DNA of 64,000 nucleotides from Terebella lapidaria. Its lineage: Eukaryota; Annelida; Polychaeta; Terebellida; Terebellidae. The notes under the pieces are model-generated. The model worked only from the letters and a program-made list of their open reading frames with translations. It was not told the DNA's origin and did not search any database. The stretch lies in NCBI GenBank assembly GCA_949152475.1, contig OX424558.1, positions 33,180,651 through 33,244,650 of the forward strand. The letters run 5' to 3'. Below, piece after piece: positions 12,995 through 23,900 of the stretch. Within the stretch, counting starts at the first letter, position 1; the number at the start of each line of letters is the position of its first letter. A program made the translations under genes and the position numbers.

Positions 12995-15900
12995 TCAGGC
13001 TCTCTTCTTGGCCTTTCTCGCTCGACCTTTCTGTGTCCGACTGATGTGGAATTCCCTCATGGCCTCGGGTGGGACACAGTCTTCCCTGAGCCATTGGGTA
13101 CCTTTCCGGTCTAGGAATTTGCATTTATACCATTTGTGCCCACGATAGTTCCTACACTCGACCAGTTTAGTGATGTTGTCTGGTGGTGGTGTCACTGGTG
13201 CGTCATGTTCTGATTGATCATGTGTGTGTGTGGATGTACTGGGTTGTGGGTCTTCATGGTCTTGTGTTGTTACGGTTTGTGGCTGTGTGTCAGTGTTTTG
13301 ACCATTCCCTGCCTCCAGATCGTCATCGGTGAGTGGCTCGTCCAGGGTGGAAGGAGGCAAGATGTCACTCGTGCCGGGATCTGTGTATCGGGTCAGGCGT
13401 TTGGCATGGACACGCGACTTCATCTGCTTGTGTGTTGTGGCATCACGCAGCAGGTAAGTGTTGTACTCCGCACTGACGTCACAGATGTAGTATGGGCCGT
13501 ACTTCTTAGGCTGGAGTTTCGGGTTTAGGCCTTTCTTCTTGGTTACTGTGTTTAGCAGTACTAGGTCTCCCAATGCGAAGCTTGGTGGCTTGGCTTTCTT
13601 GTCATGTTGTAGTTTGTTCTTTTCTTGTGCCTCAGCCATATTCTTTTTGGCGAGATCCCGTGTTATTGCAAATTGCTCGGTGATCTCCTTCAGGTGGTCG
13701 AGGACACTCTGCGGCAGAGAGCTATTGGGAATCAGGACCGTATCGAGCGGCAAGCGCATTTCTTCGCCTAGCAGAATCTTGTATGGGCTGAATAGCGTAG
13801 AATTGGTGGATGGCGTAGCTCGCATCGATGCCATGACTGATGGTAAAATATCGGGCCAGTTCGATTGGTTTTTGTCCACGTACATACGGAGCGTTTGTGC
13901 GAGTGTGGACATGCGCCTTTCTGCTGTGGCATTGGTCTCTGGGTGCCAGCTAGAAGTTGTCAATTTGGCGATGTCAAACATCTTGCAGACTTCCTTCACG
14001 ATGGAGGAGAGGAAATTGGTACCTCGATCACTCAGCAGTGCTCTGGGAGCTCCCCATCGGCAGATCACTTCATTATAAAGGATCTTGGCTACTTCCGCAC
14101 CTGTCAAAGACTTCATTGGGAATGCTTCGGGCCATTTAGAGAAAGCATCCACGATCAACAGGATATATTTATAACCATGTGCATCAGGTAGGGGCCCGAA
14201 GACATCTATGTGGACACGGCTGAAGATTGAGTCACACTGCAGTGGCTTCAGTGGGACTTTGCTTGCATGGTGTGTGCGTTTGTTGACTTGGCACTTGTGA
14301 CAGGCTGCCGTGTACTTTTTCACTTGCTGATACATTCGCTTCCAGAAGTACTTCAGGCGGATCAGGTGGTAGGTCCGGTCGAAGCCTTGGTGTCCTGCCA
14401 TCAAGCTATCATGATACGAAAGCATGACATCGGATTTGAGGGACTCTGGGATGACGAGTTGCTTTATCACTCTGTCGGTCCGTGTTCCTTTGCCACGGGG
14501 GTAATACAGATGGTACAGCATGTTGTCATCGGGGTCTACCACGTAGTCGTTTGACTCGGTGACCAACTGTTTGACTTTGTCATCTGACCAGTTTTCGGGC
14601 AGCTCACCATCGCTGACGTACTTGATCATGGGTGCCAGCTCAGGGTCGTCACGCTGTTTCTGTTGGACATCTGTACCCTGTATGCTAAGGACTGATTCAA
14701 TGTGTCGCAGTGAGTTGAGCTGGATGTATCTGGTGTCGGCATCCGCTCCTGCGTTTTCTGATGCATTACAGAGCTGTGTGACCAGACTGTTGACCTCTGC
14801 GACTGGACTTGGCGTCAGGAACATTAGGAGGTCTGATGGTGGCTCATCAACTGGTGTATAGTCGATGCGGCTGAAGAAGTCAACATTCGTGTGTTTCTTG
14901 CCCCTCTTATATACAATTGTGTAGTTGTATTGTTGTAGGAATAGGGACCAGCGGCATAATCTTCCAGTGTCTAGCTTCACATTCTTTAGATGTTGTAGTG
15001 CTGAATGGTCCGTGATGATGGTGAAGTGCTTGTCTGTGAGGTATGTGTGGTACCGTCGTACACCTTCAATGACAGCCAGTGCTTCGAGTTGCGTGATGTG
15101 CCACTTCTTTTCGGATGGGCGTAGGGCTCGTCCGCCATACTCTATGACTGTTTCACGTTGGTTATCATCCTTCTGTCCCAGGATAAATCCTAGAGCAGAG
15201 GTGCTGGCGTCCGTGTACAGGAAGAACTCTTTTTCCATATCTGGGAATGCTAGCACTGGTGGTTTTGTCAGTCGGCTTTTGATTTCCAGGAAGGCGGCTT
15301 GGCATTCAGGCGTCCACACGAAGTCATTGTCCTTCTTCAGGAGGTTGTTTAGTGGGGCTGCGATCTTGGCGTACCCTTCCACGAATCTCTTGTAGTATTG
15401 GGTGAGACCAAGGAAGCTCCTCAGCTTGGACTGGTTCTTCGGTGCCTTGAATGTATCGATGGCCTTCGTTTTGGCTGGATTCGTGGTAATTCCCTGGTTG
15501 TTGATGATATGGCCAAGGAAGAGTACCTCGGTCCGGCCGAGATGACATTTCTCTGGACGGAGTTTCAGATTCGCCCCCTGCAGTTTTCTGAAGATGCTGT
15601 CGAGATGTTGCAGGTGGGTTTTCATGTCTCGGGAAAACGTCAGTATGTCATCGGTGTAGACTATAGTGTATATGTAGTGGAAATCTCTGAGGACATTCGC
15701 AAGAACAGAGCTAAAAACTGCTGGGCTTTGGGAGAGGCCGTACGGCAGGCGCTTGAACTGGAAAACGCCGTGGTGTGTGGTGAAAGCTGTTTTGTGCTTG
15801 GTTTCGGGATGGAGTTTGATCTGGAGAAATGCCTGTGACAGATCAATGGTTGAAAATATTGTCGGGGAGCCAGCTCCTATTGCGTCGATTACATCTTCGT

Positions 15901-17287
15901 GGCGTGGTAAAGGGAAGTAGATTGGCTTTATTATTTTGTTGAGGGGCCTGTAGTCTATTGTCATGCGCCATGAGCCATTAGCCTTTTTAGCCAGGACCAC
16001 TGGGGAGAGCCAGTCGCTGGTTGACCTCTCAATCACGCCGGCTTTCAGAAGGTCTCCCACTATCTTCTCTATTTCGGCCTTCTGTTTAGGGGACTGACGG
16101 TAGAAGCGGGCTCTGGTTGGACCTTTGTCTCCAGTGTCTATGACGTGCTCGTAGTCCGGATACTCGCCAATGTCTGTTTGGGACTTGGCAAAGACGTCCG
16201 AGTGTCTTCCTACCACTTCCAACAGGTTGTCTCTGTCCTCCTTGGTGAGACCAGAGCGAGGGAGGTCAATGTTGAGATCTGTACCTAACTTGATGTAGTG
16301 TTCCCTGCTCTGTCGTGTCTGGTGATCTGTTCTGATTGTGTGTACTGTCTCAGTGGTGTGTGTCTGGGCTTGATATTGCAGCAACTTGTCGATGTCTACT
16401 TGACATGTGTTTTTGGGCTGTTTTGTAGTTGTGACTGTACTGACTGGTGTCACTTGGGGTTTGAACTCAGATGCTAGTGGATTCAATGTAGAAGTTATGT
16501 GCTGGTTTGTGTCATTTTTGCTCTGTATTGTTGTGTTTGTGATCTGAGGTGGTGCGTCTGACATGTGTATGAGTTGTGTGTCATTTTCCAGCTGAGTGAA
16601 TGTGCCTAGGGTAGTTTTGTTCGGGATGATAGTGTCTATTGGCAGTGGATTTATCAGTCTGTAGCAGCTTTTACCATTTATGTTTGTTATTGTACACCTG
16701 GGGCCTGTGATTTGATGTTTCTTCTGCAGAGTAATGGTGGGCTCTATTATACCAACATTATTAGTGATACCTTTTGTTTTACCATTGATAGATACCGGTA
16801 ACAAAATTTCACTGTGTCCTGGTACAACAACTTCATTTACAGTTTTAACAAAACACACGTGATTGTTTGTTGATCTTTCTAAGCTTGTCGAAACCATACC
16901 TTTCTGTAAAGTCACCACATTGGATGTGAAGTCCCAAGACGCAGACTGATCTTGGAGGAAATCCTCACCAAGAATTACCTCTGGTTGGTGCTGGCCGGAG
17001 AGCACATAGAAGTTCTGCCACAACTGCAGATCGCAGACTTTAACTGGCAAATTTACTTGGCCAAGAACTTCGACTGTGCTACCACCAACACCCACAACAG
17101 AGTTTACAGCAGTTTGGGTCAACTGGTACTTCGATGCATTATTGATGATGGTAAACATTCTACTTGACAAACATGATACAGAGGCTCCTGTGTCTAACAG
17201 GGCTAATACACCTTTGCCATTTATGGCGCATCTCAGGCGGTTGTATTTATCTTTAGAAAGATCAACAGACAATATTGGTTTTGCCAT
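12995..17287 (-). CDS. Pol polyprotein (protease, RT, RNase H, integrase, chromodomain-like)
   Basis: One open frame of 1430 codons. Domains in order: aspartic protease with LLDTGAS (residues ~30-36); reverse transcriptase ~400-600 with IDLSQAFLQI and the catalytic YTDD (~544-547); RNase H from ~688 (LYTDAS); integrase zinc-binding HHCC region ~959-999 (ending CHKC); integrase core with Asp in HIDVFGPL (~1028), Asp in LSDRGTNF (~1087) and Glu ~35 residues later; a GPY/F module (~1230-1270); and a chromodomain-like tail (~1370-1415, WYKCKFL...WLREDCVPPEAMREF). The order PR-RT-RH-IN places it in Ty3/gypsy. The frame is the same as gag and is open all the way from the gag stop, so the first Met at 17287 is only a formal start; translation may instead come by read-through from gag. 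Confidence 0.95.
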   Translation of the reverse strand: MAKPILSVDLSKDKYNRLRCAINGKGVLALLDTGASVSCLSSRMFTIINNASKYQLTQTAVNSVVGVGGSTVEVLGQVNLPVKVCDLQLWQNFYVLSGQHQPEVILGEDFLQDQSASWDFTSNVVTLQKGMVSTSLERSTNNHVCFVKTVNEVVVPGHSEILLPVSINGKTKGITNNVGIIEPTITLQKKHQITGPRCTITNINGKSCYRLINPLPIDTIIPNKTTLGTFTQLENDTQLIHMSDAPPQITNTTIQSKNDTNQHITSTLNPLASEFKPQVTPVSTVTTTKQPKNTCQVDIDKLLQYQAQTHTTETVHTIRTDHQTRQSREHYIKLGTDLNIDLPRSGLTKEDRDNLLEVVGRHSDVFAKSQTDIGEYPDYEHVIDTGDKGPTRARFYRQSPKQKAEIEKIVGDLLKAGVIERSTSDWLSPVVLAKKANGSWRMTIDYRPLNKIIKPIYFPLPRHEDVIDAIGAGSPTIFSTIDLSQAFLQIKLHPETKHKTAFTTHHGVFQFKRLPYGLSQSPAVFSSVLANVLRDFHYIYTIVYTDDILTFSRDMKTHLQHLDSIFRKLQGANLKLRPEKCHLGRTEVLFLGHIINNQGITTNPAKTKAIDTFKAPKNQSKLRSFLGLTQYYKRFVEGYAKIAAPLNNLLKKDNDFVWTPECQAAFLEIKSRLTKPPVLAFPDMEKEFFLYTDASTSALGFILGQKDDNQRETVIEYGGRALRPSEKKWHITQLEALAVIEGVRRYHTYLTDKHFTIITDHSALQHLKNVKLDTGRLCRWSLFLQQYNYTIVYKRGKKHTNVDFFSRIDYTPVDEPPSDLLMFLTPSPVAEVNSLVTQLCNASENAGADADTRYIQLNSLRHIESVLSIQGTDVQQKQRDDPELAPMIKYVSDGELPENWSDDKVKQLVTESNDYVVDPDDNMLYHLYYPRGKGTRTDRVIKQLVIPESLKSDVMLSYHDSLMAGHQGFDRTYHLIRLKYFWKRMYQQVKKYTAACHKCQVNKRTHHASKVPLKPLQCDSIFSRVHIDVFGPLPDAHGYKYILLIVDAFSKWPEAFPMKSLTGAEVAKILYNEVICRWGAPRALLSDRGTNFLSSIVKEVCKMFDIAKLTTSSWHPETNATAERRMSTLAQTLRMYVDKNQSNWPDILPSVMASMRATPSTNSTLFSPYKILLGEEMRLPLDTVLIPNSSLPQSVLDHLKEITEQFAITRDLAKKNMAEAQEKNKLQHDKKAKPPSFALGDLVLLNTVTKKKGLNPKLQPKKYGPYYICDVSAEYNTYLLRDATTHKQMKSRVHAKRLTRYTDPGTSDILPPSTLDEPLTDDDLEAGNGQNTDTQPQTVTTQDHEDPQPSTSTHTHDQSEHDAPVTPPPDNITKLVECRNYRGHKWYKCKFLDRKGTQWLREDCVPPEAMREFHISRTQKGRARKAKKRA

Positions 17288-17337
17288 GTCTGCAGCTCGA
17301 TACAGGTCAGGTTCGACAGATCTTTTCTTCGAATGTT

Positions 17338-17371
17338 GCCTGCCTGGTTTGAGGGCAGGCTCGCGTCCCTA
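17338..17371 (-). promoter_or_regulatory. Gag-pol junction with stem-loop, candidate read-through signal
   Basis: Gag ends in UAG (17369-17371) and pol continues in the same frame. Exactly 8 nt after the UAG begins a perfect 7-bp stem, GCCTGCC (17354-17360) pairing with GGCAGGC (17338-17344) around a 9-nt loop. A UAG, an 8-nt spacer and a structured element is the layout known for gammaretroviral gag-pol read-through. Use of read-through by this element is inference from that layout. Confidence 0.6.
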
Positions 17372-18445
17372 TTCGTTGGACTTTTGGAATCTTTTGGAGG
17401 TGGTCCTACAGACACTGGCAAAATGGTTATGTTTACGGCAGATTACACAAATCTTGCCAAACGCTGGGCATTTCTGACCCTCTGAGTGTGGTGCATAGCC
17501 ACACCGATCACACGTACCATTTTTAGTGTTTGTCTGCAGGTGGGCACGCTTGCTCGTGGACGGATGCTGCGGGCCCTCGCGAGGTCGCTTGCCTTGCCTC
17601 TGTGTCTGGTCAAAGCGTCGCGCGAAGTTGTCCAGCTTCTCGGACATCGCGAGAACATGCGCGGCGAGACCATCCTCGGGCGGGGTCGGAGTGGCGGTGT
17701 TGACCGATCGCGGCTTGTTGTCGCTGTGCGGCTCCAGGCTGCTCTCCACCACGGCTGCAAAGCGCTTGAGGTCAGCGAAGGTTGCTACGTCCCGTATGAG
17801 CACCTGCATCTTGATGGCTGGCTTCAGGCCCTGAAGTGCCAGCTCTATGGTCTGATCTTCTGTTCGACCGATGATGTTGCAGTCCCTGGCCATGTCTTCC
17901 AGGTAGTTGGTGACTGTCTCGTCTGGTCGTTGCTTCCGCTGCATGAGGACTTGCAGCCTTGCATGCTGTTCCGGCTTTGTCAGGGTATATGCCTCCAGGA
18001 AGGCTGGGGCAAGCTTCTCCCAACTGCTTTTGGTGTTATCTGGCAGTGCATGGTACCAGTCTTTCACCCTGTTGTCGAGGTAGAAGGGGAATGAGAGAGC
18101 TCTTGTTTCATGTGTCCACTCTCTCAGATTGGCAAAAGTCTTATAGAGGGAGAGCCACTGGGTAGCATTGTCACCCGCTTTGTATTTGTCCGGTTGGACC
18201 TCTCTTCCTACGGCATTGTTGCTGCCTTTAGTTGCCGATATTGCAGCTGTCAAAGTCGTCAGAACGTTTGACAGGTCCACGTGGTCGCCTGTGGTTGTTG
18301 TTGTTTTTGTTTGGTCCGCGGCCTGTGATTGGCTGGGTGTGACGTCATCCGCCTCGTTGTCGATGGGGCTTTCCTCAGCCATTACGCTTGTTGGCTCCGG
18401 CACGGGCACTGTTGTTTCACGTGTCTTCTGGCTTCTAGTGTTCAT
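17369..18445 (-). CDS. Gag protein
   Basis: 358 codons. The centre matches the Ty3/gypsy gag capsid-like domain (WYHALPDNTKSSWEKLAPAF and the following helical region with VTNYLEDMARDCN). The C-terminal ~45 residues carry two zinc-knuckle-like clusters, the second a clean CVICRKHNHFASVC (CX2CX4HX4C). The N-terminus is Thr/Ser/acidic-rich and looks disordered. Length and layout are normal for the family. Confidence 0.92.
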   Translation of the reverse strand: MNTRSQKTRETTVPVPEPTSVMAEESPIDNEADDVTPSQSQAADQTKTTTTTGDHVDLSNVLTTLTAAISATKGSNNAVGREVQPDKYKAGDNATQWLSLYKTFANLREWTHETRALSFPFYLDNRVKDWYHALPDNTKSSWEKLAPAFLEAYTLTKPEQHARLQVLMQRKQRPDETVTNYLEDMARDCNIIGRTEDQTIELALQGLKPAIKMQVLIRDVATFADLKRFAAVVESSLEPHSDNKPRSVNTATPTPPEDGLAAHVLAMSEKLDNFARRFDQTQRQGKRPREGPQHPSTSKRAHLQTNTKNGTCDRCGYAPHSEGQKCPAFGKICVICRKHNHFASVCRTTSKRFQKSNE

Positions 18446-18734
18446 ATTTGCTGCTATTGTTGTTGAATTTTGATAGTTCTTACTGTCTCTGATGTATTTT
18501 CAAAAGTTTTGTCTTCGCTAGATATTGAAGAAGATCGGCTTCGAGTCGAGTTGAGGGCGATGTTCGAACTTTAGTACAGAGGGCGGCTAACGGAACAGCC
18601 AGTCCATTTTCACTTGCGGTTTGGCGCGCGTGCCTCCAATGATCACCCACTGATTAAAATGGCAATCGGCCGTCCGGGCGGTCGTAAAAACAGTTATAAT
18701 CCAGGCTCTTACTCGTTTTTAGGCAGATCCAGGT
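18446..18734 (-). other. Leader of the Ty3/gypsy element
   Basis: About 290 bp of non-coding leader between the primer-binding site and the gag start. It is GC-richer than the flanks. Nothing else is recognisable. Confidence 0.6.
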
Positions 18735-18752
18735 CGAACGGATGCTCCACCA
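18735..18752 (-). other. Primer-binding site
   Basis: Two bases inside the 5' LTR, the plus strand reads GAACGGATGCTCCACCA, preceded by CCAGGTC: the look of a tRNA T-loop and acceptor 3' end with CCA. In element sense this is TGGTGGAGCATCC, a standard primer-binding site. I do not assign the tRNA species. Confidence 0.75.
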
Positions 18753-18754
18753 AA

Positions 18755-19490
18755 TATCGTAGTGTGGTTTGGGGGGATGGGTTGTAGGTGTGGAAGGATG
18801 ACACTCGAGTTTTGATTCCAAATTTATTGTGTAATCCAGCTGTTACAGTACTGTTGTCAGTGATCACAAATGACACGAACTTCGAATTCGCCCGGGTGAC
18901 ATCGATGATTCGATTTCTTTAGCATCTTACTGACTGTCCGCTATTAGTTTTAATATTCCATTGTTAGGGATAACTTGCCGGGGCCGACGTGATGTTAGGT
19001 GCGACACCTCCGACCACACAGAACCAAAACTAAAGAATTTTTGAATTTTGAAAAGGACGCCAAGCCTGGTCTGATCTTACGTGCTATATGGTCAAACCAA
19101 TCACAAAGTAGAACAGATCCAAACTGGCGTTTGTGGGTGGGACTATGGTCCCAAATAAGGTGATCCAGAAAGTGTTGCTATGGCAACAAGGACAGAGGAT
19201 AGAGATTTAGGGAAAATGTCCAAAACCATGAATATTCGAAATACCAGACAAAGGAATTACTGAACAAGGGATCACCTCAAAATTTAGAAAAGTGGAAACA
19301 AGTTTAAAACAGTTGTAACTCACCAAGTTCACAATAATACAGATTGTGACATAGAATAAAGATGTACTACTTAGTACAATGGTAGTAACACAATATAATA
19401 ATCATATAGATATTTTAGTTTAAACAATAATTAATCTTGATTGGCAATTGATACCTCATTGGACAGATATCGAATTTCAACATTATGATA
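18755..19490 (-). repeat. 5' LTR of the Ty3/gypsy element
   Basis: 736 bp, same length and apparently same sequence as 11461-12196. It is followed by ATAT (19491-19494), which matches the four bases before the other LTR. Confidence 0.95.
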
Positions 19491-19902
19491 ATATATAAAT
19501 ATGTTTATATATGAAAAGACATCTGAGGCTTGTCTACAAGGAGACTTTGGAGTCCTCTTTGTATTCAGATGGAGACTTGTGAGGCAAGTCTATGGTCAGA
19601 TCGAGACTAGTGAGGCCTGTGTATAGACAGAGGTAGACTTGTGAGGCTTGTCTCTCTCCGACCAAAGACAGATGTCTGACGTGTCTATCTGACCCTCAAC
19701 TACAGACAGGCCTCACAAGTCTCCTGCTGACCACAGATAGGCCTCACAAGTCTGTCTCCATATATAAATATATTTATATATGTGCAACCTTTTTGTAACA
19801 ATCAGGCAACCATTTTGCTACATTAAAATCTTGATACATGGGTCAAGCGACAAAGAAGTCAACGCAATGGCACATAAGCAAGCCTCTCTTTCTCTGACCA
19901 TA
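19491..19902. repeat. Inverted module M remnant, diverged satellite units, then a direct M copy
   Basis: The first ~120 bp are the reverse complement of the sequence around 10750-10850 (TATATA run, then ...CTTGTGAGGC units), continuing the inverted module broken by the retroelement. From about 19675 units run in direct orientation, and a direct M copy (ACCTTTTTGTAACA at about 19787) reaches about 19890. The block therefore contains a head-to-head switch of orientation. Confidence 0.8.
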
Positions 19903-19911
19903 GGCACTAGG

Positions 19912-20431
19912 TAGCCCCAGCAGTGGCTCTCCAACCCCCATACACTGTATAAAGGGAGGAGGGGGGTAAAGCCATATGATACACCACAGTGAAAATCTGA
20001 CATTGCCATTCAAATCGTGTGGCTCTATTTTAAAACAGTGTGATCACTCCAAAGTGTTATTATGTTCGTTTATACTTATTTTTGAGGCATGTGGCACACT
20101 TTGGTGCTGATCTGCGCATTTGTTTCCCTGGAAAACGGAGAATTTACATTTGAAGTGCTTCCAGACATTCTAAGCATTCGAGTTTGCTGGCAATGTAAAT
20201 TCTCTGTTTTCCAGTAAACAAATGCGCAGATCAACCCCATAGTGTGCCACACGCCTCAAAAGTAAGTATAAACGAATATGAAAACATTCTAGAGTGGCAA
20301 CACTGTTGTAAAATAGAGCCACATGATTTGAATGGCAATGTCGGGTTTTCACTGTGGTGTGTTCTGTGGGTCTACGACCCCCCCCCCCCCCCTTCCCTTA
20401 TCTGGGGGTTGGAGAACCACTGCTGGGACTA
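19912..20431. mobile_element. hAT-type foldback MITE, 520 bp
   Basis: The ends are inverted repeats with core CCCAGCAGTGG(T/C)TCTCCAACC, close to the CAGTGGTTCTCAACC-type ends of Charlie-like hAT elements. The flanks GGCACTAGG (19903-19911 and 20432-20440) give an 8-9-bp target duplication. The interior is one long imperfect palindrome: about 19975-20165 pairs with about 20190-20370 (arms share ATTTGTTT...CTGCGCAT-type sequence and GAGCCAC). A C-tract of about 14 lies near the right end. No coding sequence. Confidence 0.85.
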
Positions 20432-20440
20432 GGCACTAGG

Positions 20441-20935
20441 CAGGTCTGGCAAGTGAACTTCTGTCCGTAGTCAGGCCTCAAAACTTCCATTTGAAGGCCT
20501 CAGAACTCCACCTCTGACCATAAACAGGCCTGAACAGTCTGCTCCTGTCTATAGACAGGTCTTAGAAGTCTCCATCTGACCATAGAGAGGCTTCACAAAA
20601 GTATCCATCTGACCACAGACTGGCCTAAAAGTCTCCATTTCGCCAAAGACAGACCTCACAAGTCTCCCTCTGACTATAGACAGGCCTCACAAGTCTGTCA
20701 CCATACATAAATATATGTATATATATGCAACCTTTTTGTAACAGTCAGGCAACCATTTCGCTACATTAAAATCTTTCTACAAGGGTCGAGCGACAAAGAA
20801 GTCAACGCATTGGCACATGAGCAGTTTGCGTTTTTCTGATTAAATTCGTGTCCACAGACATGAGACATGTCAGTATGCTTCTAAAGTCTACTGCTGAAGA
20901 CTGAAGACAGTCATCATAAGTCTCCATTTTACCAC
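20441..20935. repeat. Left flank of satellite block C
   Basis: Diverged monomers followed by module M (about 20702-20870). It matches block B from 10186 onward nearly base for base, including CTGCTCCTGTCTATAGACAGG and the ATTAAATTCGTGTCCACAGACATG stretch. Confidence 0.85.
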
Positions 20936-23900
20936 AGACAAGCCTCACAAGTCTACCTCTGACCATACACAGGCCTCACAAGTCTACCTCTGACCATAGA
21001 CGGGCCTCACAAGTATACCTCTGACCATAGACGGGCCTCACAAGTCTACCTCTGACCATACACAAGCCTCACAAGTCTACCTCTGACCATAGACGGGCCT
21101 CACAAGTCTATCTCTGACTATACACAAGCCTCACAAGTCTACCTCTGACTATACACAAGCCTCACAAGTCTACCTCTGACTATACACAAGCCTCACAAGT
21201 CTACCTCTGACCATAGACGGGCCTCACAAGTCTACCCCTGACTATACACAAGCCTCACAAGTCTACCTCTGACTATAGCCTCACAAGTCTACCTCTGACC
21301 ATACACAGGCCTCACAAGTCTATCTCTGACTATACCCTCACAAGTCTACCTCTGACCATACACATGCCTCACAAGTCTACCTCTGACTATACACAAGCCT
21401 CACAAGTCTACCTCTGATTATACACAGGCCTCACAAGTCTACCTCTGACTATAGCCTCACAAGTCTACCTCTGAATATACACAGGCCTCACAAGTCTACC
21501 TCTGACTATAGCCTCACAAGTCTACCTCTGACTATACACAAGCCTCACAAGTCTATCTCTGACTATACACAAGCCTCACAATTCTACCTCTGACTATAGC
21601 CTCACAAGTCTACCTCTGACTATACACAGGCCTCACAAGTCTACCTCTGACTATACACAAGCCTCACAAGTCTACCTCTGACTATAGCCTCACAAGTCTA
21701 CCTCTGACTATAGCCTCACAAGTCTACCTCTGACCATAGACAAGCCTCATAAGTCTAACTCTGACTATACACAAGCCTCACAAGTCTACCTCTGACTATA
21801 CACAGGCCTAACAAGTCTACCTCTGACCATACACAGGCCTCACAAGTTTACCTCTGACCATAGACAAGCCTCACAAGTCTACCTCTGACTATACACAGGC
21901 CTCACAAGTCTACCTCTGACCATACACAAGCCTCACAAGTCTACCTCTGACCATGCACAGGCCTCACAAGTCTACCTCTGACTATACACAAGCCTCACAA
22001 GTCTACCTCTGACTATACACAGGCCTCACTAGTCTACCTCTGACCATACACAAGCCTCACAAGTCTACCTCGGACCATACACAAGCCTCACAAGTCTACC
22101 TCTGACCATACACAGGCCTCACAAGTCTACCTCTGACCATACACAGGCCTCACAAGTCTACCTCTGACCATACACAAGCCTCACAAGTCTACCTCTGACT
22201 ATACACAGGCCTCACAAGTCTAACTCTGACTATACACAAGCCTCACAAGTCTACCTCTGACTATACACAGGCCTCACAAGTCTACCTCTGACCATACACA
22301 AGCCTCACAAGTCTACCTCTGACTATACACAGGCCTCACAAGTCTACCTCTGACCATAGACGGGCCTCACAAGTCTACCCCTGACAATACACAGGCCTCA
22401 CAAGTCTACCTCTGACTATAGCCTCACAAGTCTACCTCTGACTATAGCCTCACAAGTCTACCTCTGACTATACACAAGCCTCACAAGTCAACCTCTGACT
22501 ATACACAGGCCTCACAAGTCTACCTCTGACTATACACAAGCCTCACAAGTCTACCTCTGACTATAGCCTCACAAGTCTACCTCTGACTATAGCCTCACAA
22601 GTCTACCTCTGACTATACACAAGCCTCACAAGTCTACCTCTGACTATACACAGGCCTCACAAGTCTACCTCTGACAATACACAAGCCTCACAAGTCTACC
22701 TCTGACTATAGCCTCACAAGTCTACCTCTGACTATAGCCTCACAAGTCTACCTCTGACTATACACAAGCCTCACAAGTCTACTTCTGACTATACACAAGC
22801 CTCACAAGTCTACCTCTGACCATGCACAAGCCTCACAAGTCTACATCTGACTATACACAGGCCTCACAAGTCTACCTCTGACCATACACAGGCCTCACAA
22901 GTCTGCCTCCGACTATACACAAGCCTCACAAGACTACCTCTGACTATAGCCTCACAAGTCTACTTCTGACTATACACAAGCTTCACAAGTTTACCTCTGA
23001 CTATACACAGGCCACACAAGTCTACATCTGACTATACACAAGCCTCACAAGTCTACCTCTGACTATAGCCTCACAAGTCTACCTCTGACTATAGCCTCAC
23101 AAGTCTACTTCTGACTATACACAAGCTTCACAGGTCTACCTCTGACTATACACAGGCCACACAAGTCTACATCTGACTATACACAGGCCTCACAAGTCTA
23201 CCTCTGACCATACACAAGCCTCACAAGTCTGCCTCTGACTATACACAGGCCTCACAAGTCTACCTCTGACTATAGACTCACAAGTCTACTTCTGACTATA
23301 CACAAGCCTCATAGGTCTACCTCTGACTATACACAAGCCTCACAAGTCTGCCTCTGACTATACACAGGCCTCACAAGTCTACCTCTGACTATAGACTCAC
23401 AAGTCTACTTCTGACTATACACAGGCCTCACAAGTCTACCTCGAACATACACAGGCCACACAAGTCTACCGCTGACCATACACAAGCCTCACAAGTCTAC
23501 CTCTGACCATAGACGGGCCTCACAAGTCTACCTCTGACTATACACAAGCCTCACAAGTCTACCTCTGACCATACACAGACCACACAAGTCAACCCCTGAC
23601 CATACACAAGCCTCACAAGTCTACCTCTGACTATACACAAGCCTCATAGGTCTACCTCAGACTATACGCAAGATTCACAAGTCTGCCTCTGACTATACAC
23701 AGGCCTCACAAGTCTACCTCTGACTATAGACTCACAAGTCTACTTCTGACTATACACAAGCTTCACAGGTCTACCTCTGACTATAGCCTCACAAGCCTAC
23801 CTCTGACCATACACAGGCCACACAAGTCTACATCTGACGATACTCGGGCTTCACAAGTCTAAATCTGACTATAGCCTCACAAGCCTACCTCTGACCATAC

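Larger units (their letters stand above)
11461..19490 (-). mobile_element. Ty3/gypsy LTR retrotransposon, whole-looking, 8030 bp
   Basis: A complete-looking Ty3/gypsy element in minus orientation: 5' LTR 18755-19490, primer-binding site next to it, gag 17369-18445, pol 12995-17287, polypurine tract 12197-12210, 3' LTR 11461-12196. The flanks match a 4-bp duplication ATAT (11457-11460 and 19491-19494). The two LTRs are both 736 bp and look identical by eye, so the insertion is young. Pol ends in a GPY/F module and a chromodomain-like tail. It sits in an inverted copy of satellite-block module M, in its TATATA stretch. Confidence 0.95.

Noticed and set aside
13214-18473. Plus-strand frames across the retroelement
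   Set aside because: They are shadows of the minus-strand gag and pol frames.
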